Source: an uncultured Chlorobiaceae bacterium | GTDB taxonomy: Bacteria > Bacteroidota > Chlorobiia > Chlorobiales > Chlorobiaceae | Assembly (NCBI GenBank): GCA_903940125.1 | Contig: CAJAJL010000046.1 | Coordinates: forward strand, 1 to 62,795 | Reading direction: 5' to 3' | Length of the DNA: 62,795 nucleotides | Shown: positions 27,743 through 37,839 of the stretch, in pieces | Numbering within the stretch: the stretch's first letter is position 1 | How the letters are laid out: the number at the start of each line of letters is the position of its first letter | Notes under the pieces: model-generated | Databases searched by the model: none | Seen by the model: only the letters and a program-made list of their open reading frames with translations | Told to the model about the DNA's origin: nothing | Made by a program: the position numbers and the translations under genes

Positions 27743-27973
27743 ATGTCAGCAATAAAAAGGATTTTCGGGATTGTCTGGGCACTGATGGGTGTCGGGATTG
27801 TCCCTCTGGTTATAAAGCAGGCAATGAAGGAGATAGCAGCAAAACCCAGTGAAGAGAACTGGATTTTCTGGTCTATTGTTATTGTTGTGCTTATGCCGAT
27901 TATCGCATTCAGCCTTATTACCTTCGGAGTTTTTGCTCTGAAAGGCGAATACGATACGCTTGAAGATATCTGA
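27743..27973 (+). CDS. Small two-helix membrane protein
   Basis: A 76-residue protein with two membrane helices (about 5-25 and 42-66) and the end ALKGEYDTLEDI. It follows the MHS symporter by 30 bases and precedes a terminator, so it is very likely co-transcribed. Similar small proteins ending in ALKGEYD accompany MHS transporters in Bacteroidota (the DUF6814 group, as I recall), which points to an accessory subunit or stabiliser. No direct function can be read. Confidence 0.75.
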   Translation: MSAIKRIFGIVWALMGVGIVPLVIKQAMKEIAAKPSEENWIFWSIVIVVLMPIIAFSLITFGVFALKGEYDTLEDI

Positions 27974-27998
27974 ATAACATCTTCCTGTTCTTTTTTTT

Positions 27999-28037
27999 AA
28001 AGGGAAAGCCGCATGGTTTCTGCGGCTTTCCCTTTTT
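27999..28037 (+). terminator. Terminator after symporter operon
   Basis: AAAGGGAAAGCCGCA at 27999-28013 pairs over 15 bp with TGCGGCTTTCCCTTT at 28021-28035 across a 7-base loop, and a T-run follows. Confidence 0.93.
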
Positions 28038-28100
28038 TTGTTGATTGTTTTTAGGTACCCTGAAAAAATATGTACGTAACGAATCCAACTAAATTAACCG

Positions 28101-29954
28101 ATGGATAATCAGGATGCTCTTGATGAAAAACTTGCAACGCTGCCAGCAAAGCCGGGAATTTATCAATTCAGAAACGCTGCAGGGAAGATTATCTATGTAG
28201 GCAAGGCAAAAAACCTTCGCAACAGGGTGCGATCATATTTCAGAAGTCAGCAGCAGCACTCTGGTAAAACACTGGTCCTTGTCTCTCATATTACCGATTT
28301 CGAAGTCATTATCACCTCTTCGGAGGTTGAAGCCCTGATTCTTGAAAACAATCTGATCAAGGAGCTGAAGCCCCGATATAATGTTAATCTGAAGGATGAT
28401 AAAACGTATCCTTATCTGGTCATCACCAACGAGCCTTTTCCCCGGATATTCTTAACCCGTCAGTTGAAAAGAGATGGCTCAACCTGGTTCGGTCCCTATA
28501 CCGAAGCCCGGCAACTTCGCTCAATTCTTGATTTTATCGGATCGATATTTCCTGTACGGAGCTGTAAATACCGCCTGAGCGAGGAGAATATTACATCAAA
28601 AAAATACAAGGTCTGCCTGGATTACCACATCCATAAATGCAAGGGGCCGTGTGAAGGACTGGTACCGGAGGAGGAGTATCTCACTATGATCAGAGAAATC
28701 ACCCGGCTGCTGAAGGGAAAAACTTCAAGCATGATCCGTTCTCTCAGCGACACCATGCAGGTACTGGCATCAGAGCTGAAGTTTGAACAGGCGGCGGAAA
28801 TTAAAACACAGCTTGAGAGCTTGAAGCGCTATGCTGACCGGCAGAAAATGGTGGCAGGTGATGGACTGGACAGGGATGTTTTTGCTGTTGCAGCCGCTGA
28901 AAACGAAGGATGCGGAGTTGTGTTTAAAATCCGGGAGGGAAAACTGCTTGGCTCACAGCATATCTATATTAATAATACCAACGGAGAAACTGACGCTGAA
29001 CTGCAGGCAAGGGTGGTTGAAAAATACTATCTGGAAACCCTTGAACTTATTCCTGACGAGATCCTGCTGCAGGAAGCACTTGCTGCTGATGAAGAAGATG
29101 CCTTGAGAGCCTATATTGTGGAAAAACAAAAAGAGGAGAATCAGGAGAAAAAAAACATCCGGTTTTTAGTACCGCAAATCGGCGAAAAAGCCCATCTGGT
29201 AGAGATGTGCCGGCAGAACGCACGACACCATCTGGAGGAATACCTTATCCAGAAACAGAAAAGGGGGGAAATTGCCCGTGAACACTATGGCCTGACAGCC
29301 CTTAAGGAACTGCTGCACCTGCCGAAAAACCCGCAGCGAATTGAGTGTTTTGACAATTCTCATCTTCAAGGCACTGATTATGTCAGTTCAATGGTATGCT
29401 TTGAGAAGGGTAAACCCAAAAAATCTGACTACAGGAAGTTTAAGCTACAGACTTTTGAAGGTTCGGACGACTATGCCGCCATGAAAGAGGTGATTCAGCG
29501 TCGTTATGCAGGGACGCTATCAAAAGATCTTCCATTACCTGACCTCATTGTTGTCGACGGCGGAAAAGGCCAGGTCAATACGGCTTATCTCACCCTGAAC
29601 GATCTTGGTGTTTCGATTCCCGTTATCGGACTTGCAAAACGCATTGAAGAAATTTTTACTCCGCAGCACAACGATCCCTTCAACCTGCCTAAAACTTCTC
29701 CGGCACTTAAACTGCTTCAGCAGCTTCGAGATGAAGCTCACCGTTTTGCCATTACCTATCACCGAAAACTGAGAAGCAAGAGAACCTTGCAGACTGAACT
29801 TACAACTATTGCAGGAGTTGGAGAAAAAACAGCATATCGATTGCTTGAGCAGCTCGGTTCAGTAGATGCTGTCGCACAAGCTACCATGGAGGAACTGAAG
29901 GCTGTAACAGGAGTAAAAATTGCAGAAGCCATCTACAGTTTTTACAGACCATGA
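28101..29954 (+). CDS. uvrC: Excinuclease ABC subunit C
   Basis: UvrC makes both incisions in nucleotide excision repair. The N-terminal GIY-YIG domain reads KPGIYQFRNAAGKIIYVGKA. The cysteines CLDYHIHKCKGPCEG, the UVR motif near 225-255 (ELKFEQAAEIKTQLESL), the RNase-H-like endonuclease with ECFDNSHLQGTDYVSSMV and LIVVDGGKGQ, and the C-terminal HhH pair (IAGVGEKTAYRLLEQLGS) all follow in order. The 617-residue length is normal. It has its own promoter region after a terminator. Confidence 0.97.
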   Translation: MDNQDALDEKLATLPAKPGIYQFRNAAGKIIYVGKAKNLRNRVRSYFRSQQQHSGKTLVLVSHITDFEVIITSSEVEALILENNLIKELKPRYNVNLKDDKTYPYLVITNEPFPRIFLTRQLKRDGSTWFGPYTEARQLRSILDFIGSIFPVRSCKYRLSEENITSKKYKVCLDYHIHKCKGPCEGLVPEEEYLTMIREITRLLKGKTSSMIRSLSDTMQVLASELKFEQAAEIKTQLESLKRYADRQKMVAGDGLDRDVFAVAAAENEGCGVVFKIREGKLLGSQHIYINNTNGETDAELQARVVEKYYLETLELIPDEILLQEALAADEEDALRAYIVEKQKEENQEKKNIRFLVPQIGEKAHLVEMCRQNARHHLEEYLIQKQKRGEIAREHYGLTALKELLHLPKNPQRIECFDNSHLQGTDYVSSMVCFEKGKPKKSDYRKFKLQTFEGSDDYAAMKEVIQRRYAGTLSKDLPLPDLIVVDGGKGQVNTAYLTLNDLGVSIPVIGLAKRIEEIFTPQHNDPFNLPKTSPALKLLQQLRDEAHRFAITYHRKLRSKRTLQTELTTIAGVGEKTAYRLLEQLGSVDAVAQATMEELKAVTGVKIAEAIYSFYRP

Positions 29955-30060
29955 ATGTTACCGTTTACACCAATGCCAACCCCGTACTATGTTTTTCTTA
30001 ATAAATTCTGTTATATTTGTAAATGGGTAATGTGGCCAAAGGAAGAGAAACTCTTTACGA

Positions 30061-31464
30061 TTGTTTATGAACGCACCTGAATATTTCGACGATAATTACT
30101 TTAACCCGACCGGATCGCCAGGAAAAGAGCTTCCTGACCTTGACGGGCTGGATTCAATGTTTGATTCTGAAGAGCTGATTGACCGTATCAATCAATATAA
30201 CGAGGATGGCTTTTTGCTTGATGCTCTCGCTGTTGCCCACCGTCTTGAAGATATTGCCCCATGCAACACTGAAACATGGTTCCACCTCGGTAACTGTCTG
30301 ACTCTGAACGGCTGTTTTGATGAAGCTCTCAAAGCATTTCAGAAAGCGGTCGTCTTCAGTCCATCAGACAGTGAAATGAGTCTGAATCTTGCATTGGCAT
30401 ATTTTAACACCGGCAATCTTGATGAGGCACTTGAAGAGCTCAATGCAATCATTGTAGATTCCTCTATAGAAAAGGAGTACCATTACTACAAGGGAATTAT
30501 TCTGCAGCGTCTTGAATATTTTGTCGAAGCTGAATTGAATTTTGAGCATGCTTTGGAGATTGATCCCGATTTTGCCGATGCATGGTATGAACTTGCCTAC
30601 TGCAAAGACATTCTTGGTAATCTTGAAGCAAGCACCTCATGCTATCGGAAAACGCTTGATCATGATCCATATAATATTAATGCATGGTACAACAACGGCC
30701 TTGTCCTGAGCAAGATGAAACGATATGATGAGGCGCTCGACTCTTACGATATGGCTCTGGCCATTGCTGATGATTTCAGTTCGGCATGGTATAACCGGGC
30801 AAATGTGCTGGCCATTACCGGACGTATTGAGGAAGCGGCCGAAAGCTACCTGAAAACTCTGGAGTATGAACCGGAGGATATGAATGCGTTGTATAATCTC
30901 GGTATAGCTTATGAAGAGCTTGAGGAGTACAGTGAAGCCATACACTGTTACAGCCGCTGTATAGAGGTCAACAATGATTTTGCAGACGCATGGTTTGCAC
31001 TTGCATGCTGCCATGAAGCTCTTGAAGAGTATGAAGAGGCATTTACCGCAACCCGTGAGGCTCTTAAAACAACACCTGAATGCATTGAGTTTCTTTTGCT
31101 TAAAGCTGAGATAGAGTACAATCTCAATCATCTTGAACATTCTATTGCAACTTATCGTGAGATTATAAGACTTGATGCAGAAAGTCCGCAGATATGGGTT
31201 GATTTTGCCATTGTTCTCAGAGAGGCTGGACAGATCAATGAATCTATCGATTCTCTCCAGCAATCGCTGAAGCTTCAGCCCCTTTCAGCCGAAGCTCACT
31301 TTGAAATTGCCGCAGCTTATTTCGCGATGGGTGACAAACTCAGTACTCTGAAAGCGCTAAGCAAAGCATTCAAGATTGATCCGGATAAGAAAGAGCTTTT
31401 TCAGAGCACTTTTCCTGAACTGTATCAGCAGGATTCCGTCAGGATGATGCTTGGTATTTCATGA
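30061..31464 (+). CDS. Tetratricopeptide repeat protein
   Basis: A 467-residue cytoplasmic protein made almost wholly of TPR units from about residue 55 to 450 (roughly eleven), each with the W/Y-L-G-A-Y pattern, for example [21 protein letters not shown] short acidic N-terminal region precedes them. It has no signal peptide and no catalytic domain. It is probably a scaffold. Its stop overlaps the aroE start (ATGA), so the two genes are likely one operon, though the role need not be related. Confidence 0.88.
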   Translation: MFMNAPEYFDDNYFNPTGSPGKELPDLDGLDSMFDSEELIDRINQYNEDGFLLDALAVAHRLEDIAPCNTETWFHLGNCLTLNGCFDEALKAFQKAVVFSPSDSEMSLNLALAYFNTGNLDEALEELNAIIVDSSIEKEYHYYKGIILQRLEYFVEAELNFEHALEIDPDFADAWYELAYCKDILGNLEASTSCYRKTLDHDPYNINAWYNNGLVLSKMKRYDEALDSYDMALAIADDFSSAWYNRANVLAITGRIEEAAESYLKTLEYEPEDMNALYNLGIAYEELEEYSEAIHCYSRCIEVNNDFADAWFALACCHEALEEYEEAFTATREALKTTPECIEFLLLKAEIEYNLNHLEHSIATYREIIRLDAESPQIWVDFAIVLREAGQINESIDSLQQSLKLQPLSAEAHFEIAAAYFAMGDKLSTLKALSKAFKIDPDKKELFQSTFPELYQQDSVRMMLGIS

Positions 31465-32366
31465 TCACTGAGAGAGTCCGAAACCACTGCATGACGAAAG
31501 CTAAAAATATACTTGGTCTTATAGGTCGCGCAGTAGATTATTCGTACTCTCCTCTTATCCATAACAGTGCTTGTGAAGTGCTCGGTATACCTTATTATTA
31601 TACCGTTTTCAACATTGCTGATCCCCTTCTGATCCCGGATGCCCTTCGCGGAGCAAAAGCACTTGGCATCCGGGGATTTAACGTCACCATTCCTTATAAA
31701 AAAGAGGTTGTTCCCTATCTTGACGAACTTTCACAGGAAGCAACATCCATACAAGCAGTCAATACGATTGTCAATGAGCATGGCAGACTCATCGGGCACA
31801 ACACTGATATTGCCGGTTTTGCTTCACCTCTTTTACCCTTTAAAGAAAGGATATCGGGAACACCGGTCTGCATTTTCGGCGGAGGCGGAGCAGCTCTTGC
31901 GGCAATTGAAGCGTTTAAGCTGTTTTTCAAGCCAAAAGAGATAGTGCTTTTTGTCCGTGACCTTGAAAAAGCACGGAATATCGTTGATGAAACCTGGCCT
32001 GATTCAGCACTTCCTGTCACCATAGTCAGGTCAGACGACTTTGCGAAAATCAGAGGGTGCAGTGTTATCGTCAATGCCACACCAATCGGGACCAGAGGAA
32101 GGGAGCTGAGCGGTATGACCAGTATTATTCCGCTTGACCGTGAGTTGATACACCCTGACCAGATTGTATACGACATGGTATACAACCCTGTTGATACTCC
32201 GCTTTTGCAGACAGCTGAACGCGCGGGAGCTAAAACTATATCAGGCATTGAAATGCTGATCGGTCAGGCAGAACGCTCTTTTACGCTATGGACCGGGATG
32301 CAGATGCCGGTTACAGCAGTAAGAGCAGCTCTTCTGCATGAAATACATAACAACAAACCTGCTTAG
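31461..32366 (+). CDS. aroE: Shikimate dehydrogenase
   Basis: NADPH-linked reduction of 3-dehydroshikimate in aromatic amino acid synthesis. Substrate motifs are [10 protein letters not shown] and [10 protein letters not shown] (catalytic Lys), with [20 protein letters not shown] next and the nucleotide loop [22 protein letters not shown] and the C-terminal [13 protein letters not shown] complete the fold. The length of 301 includes a possible 10-residue extension; ATG 31491 would give the usual N-terminus, while ATG 31461 overlaps the preceding stop and would allow coupling. Confidence 0.95.
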   Translation: MITERVRNHCMTKAKNILGLIGRAVDYSYSPLIHNSACEVLGIPYYYTVFNIADPLLIPDALRGAKALGIRGFNVTIPYKKEVVPYLDELSQEATSIQAVNTIVNEHGRLIGHNTDIAGFASPLLPFKERISGTPVCIFGGGGAALAAIEAFKLFFKPKEIVLFVRDLEKARNIVDETWPDSALPVTIVRSDDFAKIRGCSVIVNATPIGTRGRELSGMTSIIPLDRELIHPDQIVYDMVYNPVDTPLLQTAERAGAKTISGIEMLIGQAERSFTLWTGMQMPVTAVRAALLHEIHNNKPA

Positions 32367-32377
32367 CAGTCTCACCT

Positions 32378-32887
32378 ATGAAATGGTTTTTTACCCTTAT
32401 TCTTCTGGTTGTCACCGTTGATCAACTGACCAAAAAACTTGCCATCAGGGTTCTCAGAGATGCCGCTCAAAGTATCACCATCATTCCTGATTTTCTTTCG
32501 CTGACCTATACAGAGAACAAAGGCGTGGCTTTCGGGATGGAATTTGCTCCGGCCGGAATGCTCCTTCTCCTTACAGGACTTATCACTATTATTGTGCTTG
32601 TCTATGTTATCCTGTCAAAAAACCGAACGACTCTCTTTCTTGTTCCTTTTGCTCTCATTGTCGGAGGGGGCATCGGCAATATGATTGATCGGGTGATTTT
32701 AGGGCGGGTTGTTGATTTCATCTATTTCGACCTTTATCACGGAAAGATTTTCGGCACCTATCTCTCTCTCTGGCCTATTTTCAATGTTGCCGACTCCGCC
32801 ATTTCGATAGGAGCCTGCATGTTGATTCTTTTTCATAACAGAATATTTCCGGAAGACAATCCCACAGAGAAAAACAATGTTCGTTGA
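32378..32887 (+). CDS. lspA: Lipoprotein signal peptidase
   Basis: Integral membrane aspartyl protease of 169 residues that removes signal peptides of lipoproteins, several of which occur in this window. It has four membrane helices. The catalytic Asp pair lies in [16 protein letters not shown] and [11 protein letters not shown]; the conserved NKGVAFG follows helix 1. The 3' end overlaps tatD by 11 bases, so translation is probably coupled. It follows aroE by 11 bases. Confidence 0.96.
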   Translation: MKWFFTLILLVVTVDQLTKKLAIRVLRDAAQSITIIPDFLSLTYTENKGVAFGMEFAPAGMLLLLTGLITIIVLVYVILSKNRTTLFLVPFALIVGGGIGNMIDRVILGRVVDFIYFDLYHGKIFGTYLSLWPIFNVADSAISIGACMLILFHNRIFPEDNPTEKNNVR

Positions 32888-33650
32888 TATTCATTGCCAT
32901 CTGTCTTTCCCTGAGTTTGATCAGGACAGGAAGACGGTCATAGAACGTTTGATTGAAAAGCAGGTTTCTCTTGTCATCGATCCGGGCATCAACCTGCCAA
33001 CAAGCAGAAAATCACTTGAGCTTGCATTGAAATATGATTTTATCTATGCGAATGTAGGCCTTCACCCTCATGAAGCATCTCTGCCTGTCGAAGAGAGCAT
33101 TTTTGGAGAACTTGAAACTCTTGCCAAATCTCCAAAAGTTGTGGCCATCGGTGAAATAGGACTCGACTATCATTATCCGGACTATCATCGGGAGGCCCAG
33201 CAGGATGCGTTCCGAGAGATGCTGAGAGTTGCACGCACCCTTGATATGCCGGTTGTTATCCATTGCAGGGATGCCTGGGATGATATGCTGCGTATTCTTG
33301 CCGAAGAGAGCAATTCAGGCATGCGCGGAGTTATGCACTGCTTTTCGGGCGACATGGTTATAGCAAAGGAGTGTATCCGGAAAGGCTTCAAGCTCTCCAT
33401 CCCCGGCACGGTAACCTATAAAAAATCATTACTTCCGGAGGTGATCAGAAATGTTTCACTGGACGATCTTCTCACTGAAACTGATGCACCTTACCTTGCT
33501 CCTGTGCCATACAGAGGAAAGCGAAATGAACCTGCTTATGTCTCTAAAGTCACGGATGCCATTGCCTGTATCAGAGAGATATCTGTTCTGGAAACAGCGA
33601 AAGGTATTGCACAGAATACTTTTGAATTGTTTAGATTGTCAGCGTTTTAA
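32877..33650 (+). CDS. tatD: TatD-family metal-dependent hydrolase
   Basis: A 257-residue TIM-barrel deoxyribonuclease of the TatD/YcfH group. The metal ligands are visible in [42 protein letters not shown] and [21 protein letters not shown]. Known members have 3'-5' exonuclease or D-aminoacyl-tRNA deacylase activity. It is encoded in the aroE-lspA-tatD run and overlaps lspA. Confidence 0.93.
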   Translation: MFVDIHCHLSFPEFDQDRKTVIERLIEKQVSLVIDPGINLPTSRKSLELALKYDFIYANVGLHPHEASLPVEESIFGELETLAKSPKVVAIGEIGLDYHYPDYHREAQQDAFREMLRVARTLDMPVVIHCRDAWDDMLRILAEESNSGMRGVMHCFSGDMVIAKECIRKGFKLSIPGTVTYKKSLLPEVIRNVSLDDLLTETDAPYLAPVPYRGKRNEPAYVSKVTDAIACIREISVLETAKGIAQNTFELFRLSAF

Positions 33651-33763
33651 CATCGTCGGCTTCTTTCCGACCGTCACTACGCAATTATTTTGAAATTCAG
33701 GCAAACTTGCTTAGGTTTGAGGCCGGTTACCCACAACACATGAAGCAACCAGAACTATAAACT

Positions 33764-34447
33764 ATGAAAGAAATACAATCGAGCGCTACCGTTCAACAAC
33801 AGATTAAACCATCGGCAGAAGACAATTTGCTCTATGTTGCCATTAAATATAAAACCGCAATTATCAGCGTTCTTGTTTTGCTCATTTGTGCTGGAGGAGG
33901 AATATTTTTCTGGATGCAACATCAGAAAACCAGTGAACAGGAAGCTGCACTGCAACTTTCACGGATTGCTCCCTTTCTTGACCATGGAGAGTATAAAACC
34001 GCTATTAACGGATCAGGAACGATACCCGGACTGAAAAAAATTTCTGCTGAATATACCGGAACCCCAAGCGGAAATATGGCGACACTGCTGCTTGCCAATG
34101 CATATTACTCAATCAAGGATTATGATTCGGCCTTAAAGATCTTTACATCCGTATCTCTTGAAAACAAAGATCTTGCCGCTGCCGCCCTGTCTGGCGCAGG
34201 TGATGCCTACGTCGGAAAAAATCAGTTCGGACTTGCTGCTGAGTCATATCAGGAAGCTTCAAAAAAGGCTGAAAACAGTGTACTAAAAGCACAATATCTT
34301 GCACATGCCGCTGATAGTTACCAAGCTATAAACCAGCTTCAAAAAGCATCAGAGCTTTATACTAAAATCGTCGCGGACTATCCCGGTTCAACAGGTGCGG
34401 CTCTGGCTCAGCGATCGCTCTGGAAAATTTCAGGAAAACTGAAGTAA
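33764..34447 (+). CDS. Membrane-anchored TPR protein
   Basis: A 227-residue protein with a single N-terminal membrane helix (about 29-50, after a 25-residue cytoplasmic part) and a periplasmic TPR domain (YYSIKDYDSALKIFTSV, then AAESYQEASKKAENS and ASELYTKIVADYPGSTGA). The design resembles YfgM, an ancillary factor at the SecYEG translocon with the PpiD chaperone. A peptidyl-prolyl isomerase gene follows 39 bases later, though that one is cyclophilin-type. Confidence 0.8.
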   Translation: MKEIQSSATVQQQIKPSAEDNLLYVAIKYKTAIISVLVLLICAGGGIFFWMQHQKTSEQEAALQLSRIAPFLDHGEYKTAINGSGTIPGLKKISAEYTGTPSGNMATLLLANAYYSIKDYDSALKIFTSVSLENKDLAAAALSGAGDAYVGKNQFGLAAESYQEASKKAENSVLKAQYLAHAADSYQAINQLQKASELYTKIVADYPGSTGAALAQRSLWKISGKLK

Positions 34448-34486
34448 CTTTTTTTTACTCATTTTATTATTTTAAAACCGCTTATC

Positions 34487-34978
34487 ATGTCCGAACAGTT
34501 CATTATCAAAACAAGCCTTGGTGACATCGCCATCTCTCTTTACGACGATACTCCCCTGCATCGCGATAACTTCATTAAACTTGCAGGCGAAAACTACTAC
34601 GATGGGATCCGTTTTCACCGAGTTATCGAGGGGTTCATGATCCAGACCGGAGACCCTCTGTCGAGACATGAGGAGAAGCGTTCTCTGCATGGCACCGGCG
34701 GCCCATCAACACGTATTCCTGCTGAGATCAAGCACCCCAACAAAAAAGGAACGCTTGCAGCGGCAAGGGACAACAATCCGCAGAAAGCTTCATCCGGCAG
34801 CCAGTTCTATATTAATCACGCAGACAATAGCTTTCTTGACGGTCAATATACCGTTTTCGGTGTTGTAGATTCCGGGATGGATATTGTCGAACAAATCGCT
34901 GCGGTCAAAACCGATCCTAACGATAACCCTGTTGTACCAGTAACCATAACCACCATTGTACCTGCTGTAAAGTCTTAA
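34487..34978 (+). CDS. Cyclophilin-type peptidyl-prolyl isomerase
   Basis: A 163-residue single-domain cyclophilin that speeds proline isomerisation in folding. The active-site stretch FHRVIEGFMIQTGDPLSR and the GSQFYINHADNSFLDGQYTV block are intact; the usual catalytic Arg is in FHRV. There is no signal peptide, so it acts in the cytoplasm. It sits between a TPR anchor protein and yggS, with 10 bases to the latter. Confidence 0.93.
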   Translation: MSEQFIIKTSLGDIAISLYDDTPLHRDNFIKLAGENYYDGIRFHRVIEGFMIQTGDPLSRHEEKRSLHGTGGPSTRIPAEIKHPNKKGTLAAARDNNPQKASSGSQFYINHADNSFLDGQYTVFGVVDSGMDIVEQIAAVKTDPNDNPVVPVTITTIVPAVKS

Positions 34979-34988
34979 CGGCCAAACC

Positions 34989-35678
34989 ATGGCAAGTATT
35001 GCTGTCAATATTCGGGACATTCATGAGCAGATAAAAGCTGCCTGCCTCTCGGCAGGCAGAGAGTCTGAAACGGTTCGCCTGATTGCCGTATCGAAAACCA
35101 AACCGGCATCGCTCGTCAAAGAGGCGTTTGATGCTGGGCAAGTGGCATTCGGAGAGAGCTATGTTCAGGAGTTCCTTGACAAAAGTCAGGATCCCCTGCT
35201 GGACAGGATTCCTATCGAATGGCATTTCATAGGCCATCTGCAATCAAACAAGGTGCGCTTTATTATCGACAAAGTAACCCTGGTTCATGGGATCGACCGG
35301 ATTTCGACTGCTGAAGAACTGTCGAAACGAGCGGTTCAGCACAATATCCAGGTTGATTATCTCCTTGAAGTCAATACGTCAGGAGAAACTTCCAAGTATG
35401 GGATGCAACCCGATGAGATTGCTGCAGCAGCAGAAACTCTCTTCCGTATGCCGAATATCACCCTTCGCGGTCTGATGACCATAGCCTCACCAGACAGGGT
35501 CAAGGCACGGGAAGAGTTCCGGAACCTTCGTCTTTTACTTGATTCGTTAAAAAAGATTTCCTCGAACCCGGAGAAACTTACCGAACTCTCAATGGGCATG
35601 AGCAGCGATTTTGAAGATGCAATCCATGAAGGTGCCACCATGATCCGTATAGGGTCGGCAATTTTCGGCTGGCGCTGA
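34989..35678 (+). CDS. yggS: PLP homeostasis protein YggS/PROSC family
   Basis: A 229-residue alanine-racemase-like barrel that binds pyridoxal phosphate without known catalysis and keeps PLP levels balanced. The Schiff-base lysine is in LIAVSKTKPA; FGESYVQEFLDK, WHFIGHLQSNK and the phosphate-binding SMGMSSDFEDAI plus RIGSAIFG are as in the family. It is probably part of the 33764-37657 gene run. Confidence 0.94.
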   Translation: MASIAVNIRDIHEQIKAACLSAGRESETVRLIAVSKTKPASLVKEAFDAGQVAFGESYVQEFLDKSQDPLLDRIPIEWHFIGHLQSNKVRFIIDKVTLVHGIDRISTAEELSKRAVQHNIQVDYLLEVNTSGETSKYGMQPDEIAAAAETLFRMPNITLRGLMTIASPDRVKAREEFRNLRLLLDSLKKISSNPEKLTELSMGMSSDFEDAIHEGATMIRIGSAIFGWR

Positions 35679-35761
35679 CTCTATGGAGATCTGCAGGAGT
35701 CAATGTTATACCCTTATAAGCACTTGAAACTGATGTCAATAACCAAAAAATACACCTTATT

Positions 35762-36583
35762 ATGATCTCACAACAGGTTAAAATCCAGGAAGCAGTTGCC
35801 TTTATCAGAAAAAAAACGGAGGATGAATACCCGATCGGGATCGTTTTAGGAACTGGCCTCGGGGGACTGGCCAAAGAGATTGAGATTGAGTTTTCGCTTG
35901 ACTACAGCGATATCCCGAATTTTCCTGTTTCAACGGTTGAAACTCATCACGGTAAGCTGATATTCGGAACCCTTGCGGGCAAAAAAGTGGTTGCAATGCA
36001 GGGCCGATTCCATTTTTACGAAGGATATTCCATGCATCAGATTGTGTTCCCGATAAGAGTCATGAAGCATCTCGGTGTTAAAACTCTGGGCATCACCAAC
36101 GCGTGCGGCGGACTGAACCCCTTGTTTAGAAAAGGCGATATCATGCTGATCGACGACCATATCAATCTACTTGGAGGAAACCCTCTGATCGGACCGAACG
36201 ATCCTCAACTTGGATCACGCTTCCCTGACTTGTGTGCTCCTTACTCTCCCAGGATTCTTGAGCTTGCTGAAAAGGTGGCTCTTGATCACAAAATAAAGCT
36301 TCAGCGTGGCGTCTACATCGCTCTTTCCGGCCCTTGCCTTGAAACCAGGGCGGAATACCGCATGCTTAGAACCCTTGGAGCAGATGTTGTCGGCATGTCC
36401 ACAGTTCCTGAAGTGATTGCCGCAGTGCATCAGGGAACAGAAGTGTTCGGTATGTCCATCATTACCGATGAATGCTTCCCTGATAACCTCAAATCAGTAA
36501 GTATTGAAGAGATCATTGAAGTATCAAATCATGCAGAACCGAAAATGACCGCAATCTTCAAATCAGTTGTTGCCAACCTTTAA
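35762..36583 (+). CDS. Purine nucleoside phosphorylase, likely adenosine/MTA type
   Basis: A trimeric-type phosphorylase of 273 residues that splits purine nucleosides with phosphate. LGTGLGGLA binds phosphate, THHGKLIFG and QGRFHFYEGY follow, and LETRAEYRMLRTLGADVVGM contains the purine-binding Glu (E194). The residue matching Asn243 of human PNP is Asp (D236 in SIITDEC). Asp here is typical of enzymes that take 6-aminopurine nucleosides such as adenosine or methylthioadenosine. The next gene, 15 bases on, is mtnA, which uses the product of MTA phosphorolysis. I therefore favour an MTA/adenosine role over guanosine. Confidence 0.9.
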   Translation: MISQQVKIQEAVAFIRKKTEDEYPIGIVLGTGLGGLAKEIEIEFSLDYSDIPNFPVSTVETHHGKLIFGTLAGKKVVAMQGRFHFYEGYSMHQIVFPIRVMKHLGVKTLGITNACGGLNPLFRKGDIMLIDDHINLLGGNPLIGPNDPQLGSRFPDLCAPYSPRILELAEKVALDHKIKLQRGVYIALSGPCLETRAEYRMLRTLGADVVGMSTVPEVIAAVHQGTEVFGMSIITDECFPDNLKSVSIEEIIEVSNHAEPKMTAIFKSVVANL

Positions 36584-36598
36584 CCTCCATAAATAAGT

Positions 36599-37657
36599 AT
36601 GATAGACGCCATCTCGTTCAATGACAAGACCCTTCGCTACCTTGACCAGCGGTATCTGCCTCTCAGAGAGGAATATGTCTCAACCCGAAGTCATCAGGAG
36701 GCTATCGAAGCTATTAAAACGCTTGCTGTCCGCGGCGCACCACTTATCGGAGTTGCTGCGGCCTATACGGTCATACTCGGCATCAACAGTTTCAGCGGAA
36801 GCAAAGAGGAATTCCCCATGTTTTTTGGAACACTCATCGCCGACGTGGAAGCTTCACGCCCCACAGCTGTCAACCTCTTTTTTGCAACCGACCGGCTGAA
36901 AAAGGTCTATGACGATAATTTTCAGAGGGATACTATTGAAGCGCTCTTTGCAAAAATGATGGATGCCGCCCGTAAAATTCATGATGATGAAATCGCCAAC
37001 TGTGATGCCATGTCACGGCACGGGGTTGAACTGATCAAGAGTGACCTTGCGGAAATTCTGAAAACGCGGAAACTCAACGTACTGACCCACTGCAACACCG
37101 GCACACTGGCAACCGGGGGAACCGGTACTGCACTGGGTGTCATCAAACTTGCCTGGCAGGAAGGATTGATTGAAAGAGTCATTTCCGCAGAGAGCCGCCC
37201 CCTTTTGCAAGGCCTTCGTCTTACAGCGTGGGAGCTTGAGCAGGAAAAAATACCATTTATTTCAATTTCTGATTCATCTTCGGCATTTCTGATGCAGAGA
37301 GGAATGATTGATTTTGGTATTGTGGGTGCTGATCGAATTGCTGCAAACGGCGACACAGCCAACAAAATCGGGACCTGTGCCCATGCCATCAGTGCCTGGC
37401 ATCACAATCTCCCTTTCTACATTGCGGCACCGGTATCAACCATTGATATAACGCTCAGTAATGGCACACAGATTCCCATTGAAGAGCGCAACGCAGATGA
37501 ACTGAGAACGATATTCGGCACTCAGGTAGCTACACCGACTACTCCGGTTCTCAACTATGCCTTCGATGTCACTCCGGGAAAATATCTCAGAGGCATCATT
37601 ACCGATAAGAAGGCCGTTGTAGGGAACTATGAGAGTGAACTGAAACTAATTGTGTAA
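36599..37657 (+). CDS. mtnA: S-methyl-5-thioribose-1-phosphate isomerase
   Basis: MtnA isomerises 5-methylthioribose-1-phosphate to the ribulose form in methionine salvage. Of 352 residues, the motifs RGAPLIGVAAAYTV, LTHCNTGTLATGGTGTALGV (active-site Cys), ESRPLLQGLRLTAWEL and GADRIAANGDTANKIGT (catalytic Asp) are intact. It differs from eIF2B relatives by these. It follows the phosphorylase gene, so the two can carry methylthioadenosine to MTRu-1-P. Later pathway genes are not in the window. A hairpin at 37710 ends the run. Confidence 0.96.
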   Translation: MIDAISFNDKTLRYLDQRYLPLREEYVSTRSHQEAIEAIKTLAVRGAPLIGVAAAYTVILGINSFSGSKEEFPMFFGTLIADVEASRPTAVNLFFATDRLKKVYDDNFQRDTIEALFAKMMDAARKIHDDEIANCDAMSRHGVELIKSDLAEILKTRKLNVLTHCNTGTLATGGTGTALGVIKLAWQEGLIERVISAESRPLLQGLRLTAWELEQEKIPFISISDSSSAFLMQRGMIDFGIVGADRIAANGDTANKIGTCAHAISAWHHNLPFYIAAPVSTIDITLSNGTQIPIEERNADELRTIFGTQVATPTTPVLNYAFDVTPGKYLRGIITDKKAVVGNYESELKLIV

Positions 37658-37709
37658 AAAGCTATATCTGGCAGGGATAAAAAAACTGCTGATTATTTCC
37701 ACTTTTTTT

Positions 37710-37738
37710 AAACCGGGTATATAACACCCGGTTTTTTA
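37710..37738 (+). terminator. Terminator after mtnA
   Basis: AAACCGGGT at 37710-37718 pairs with ACCCGGTTT at 37726-37734 across a 7-base loop and ends in a T-run. Confidence 0.88.
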
Positions 37739-37839
37739 TTTCCGACATGAATAAGCTGTATATTATATTGCTGTATTACATATAGGAAAATGAAAAAAGC
37801 GTTCCATTTTTTTGTTCTCAAGAAAATCTGGAGGATGGC

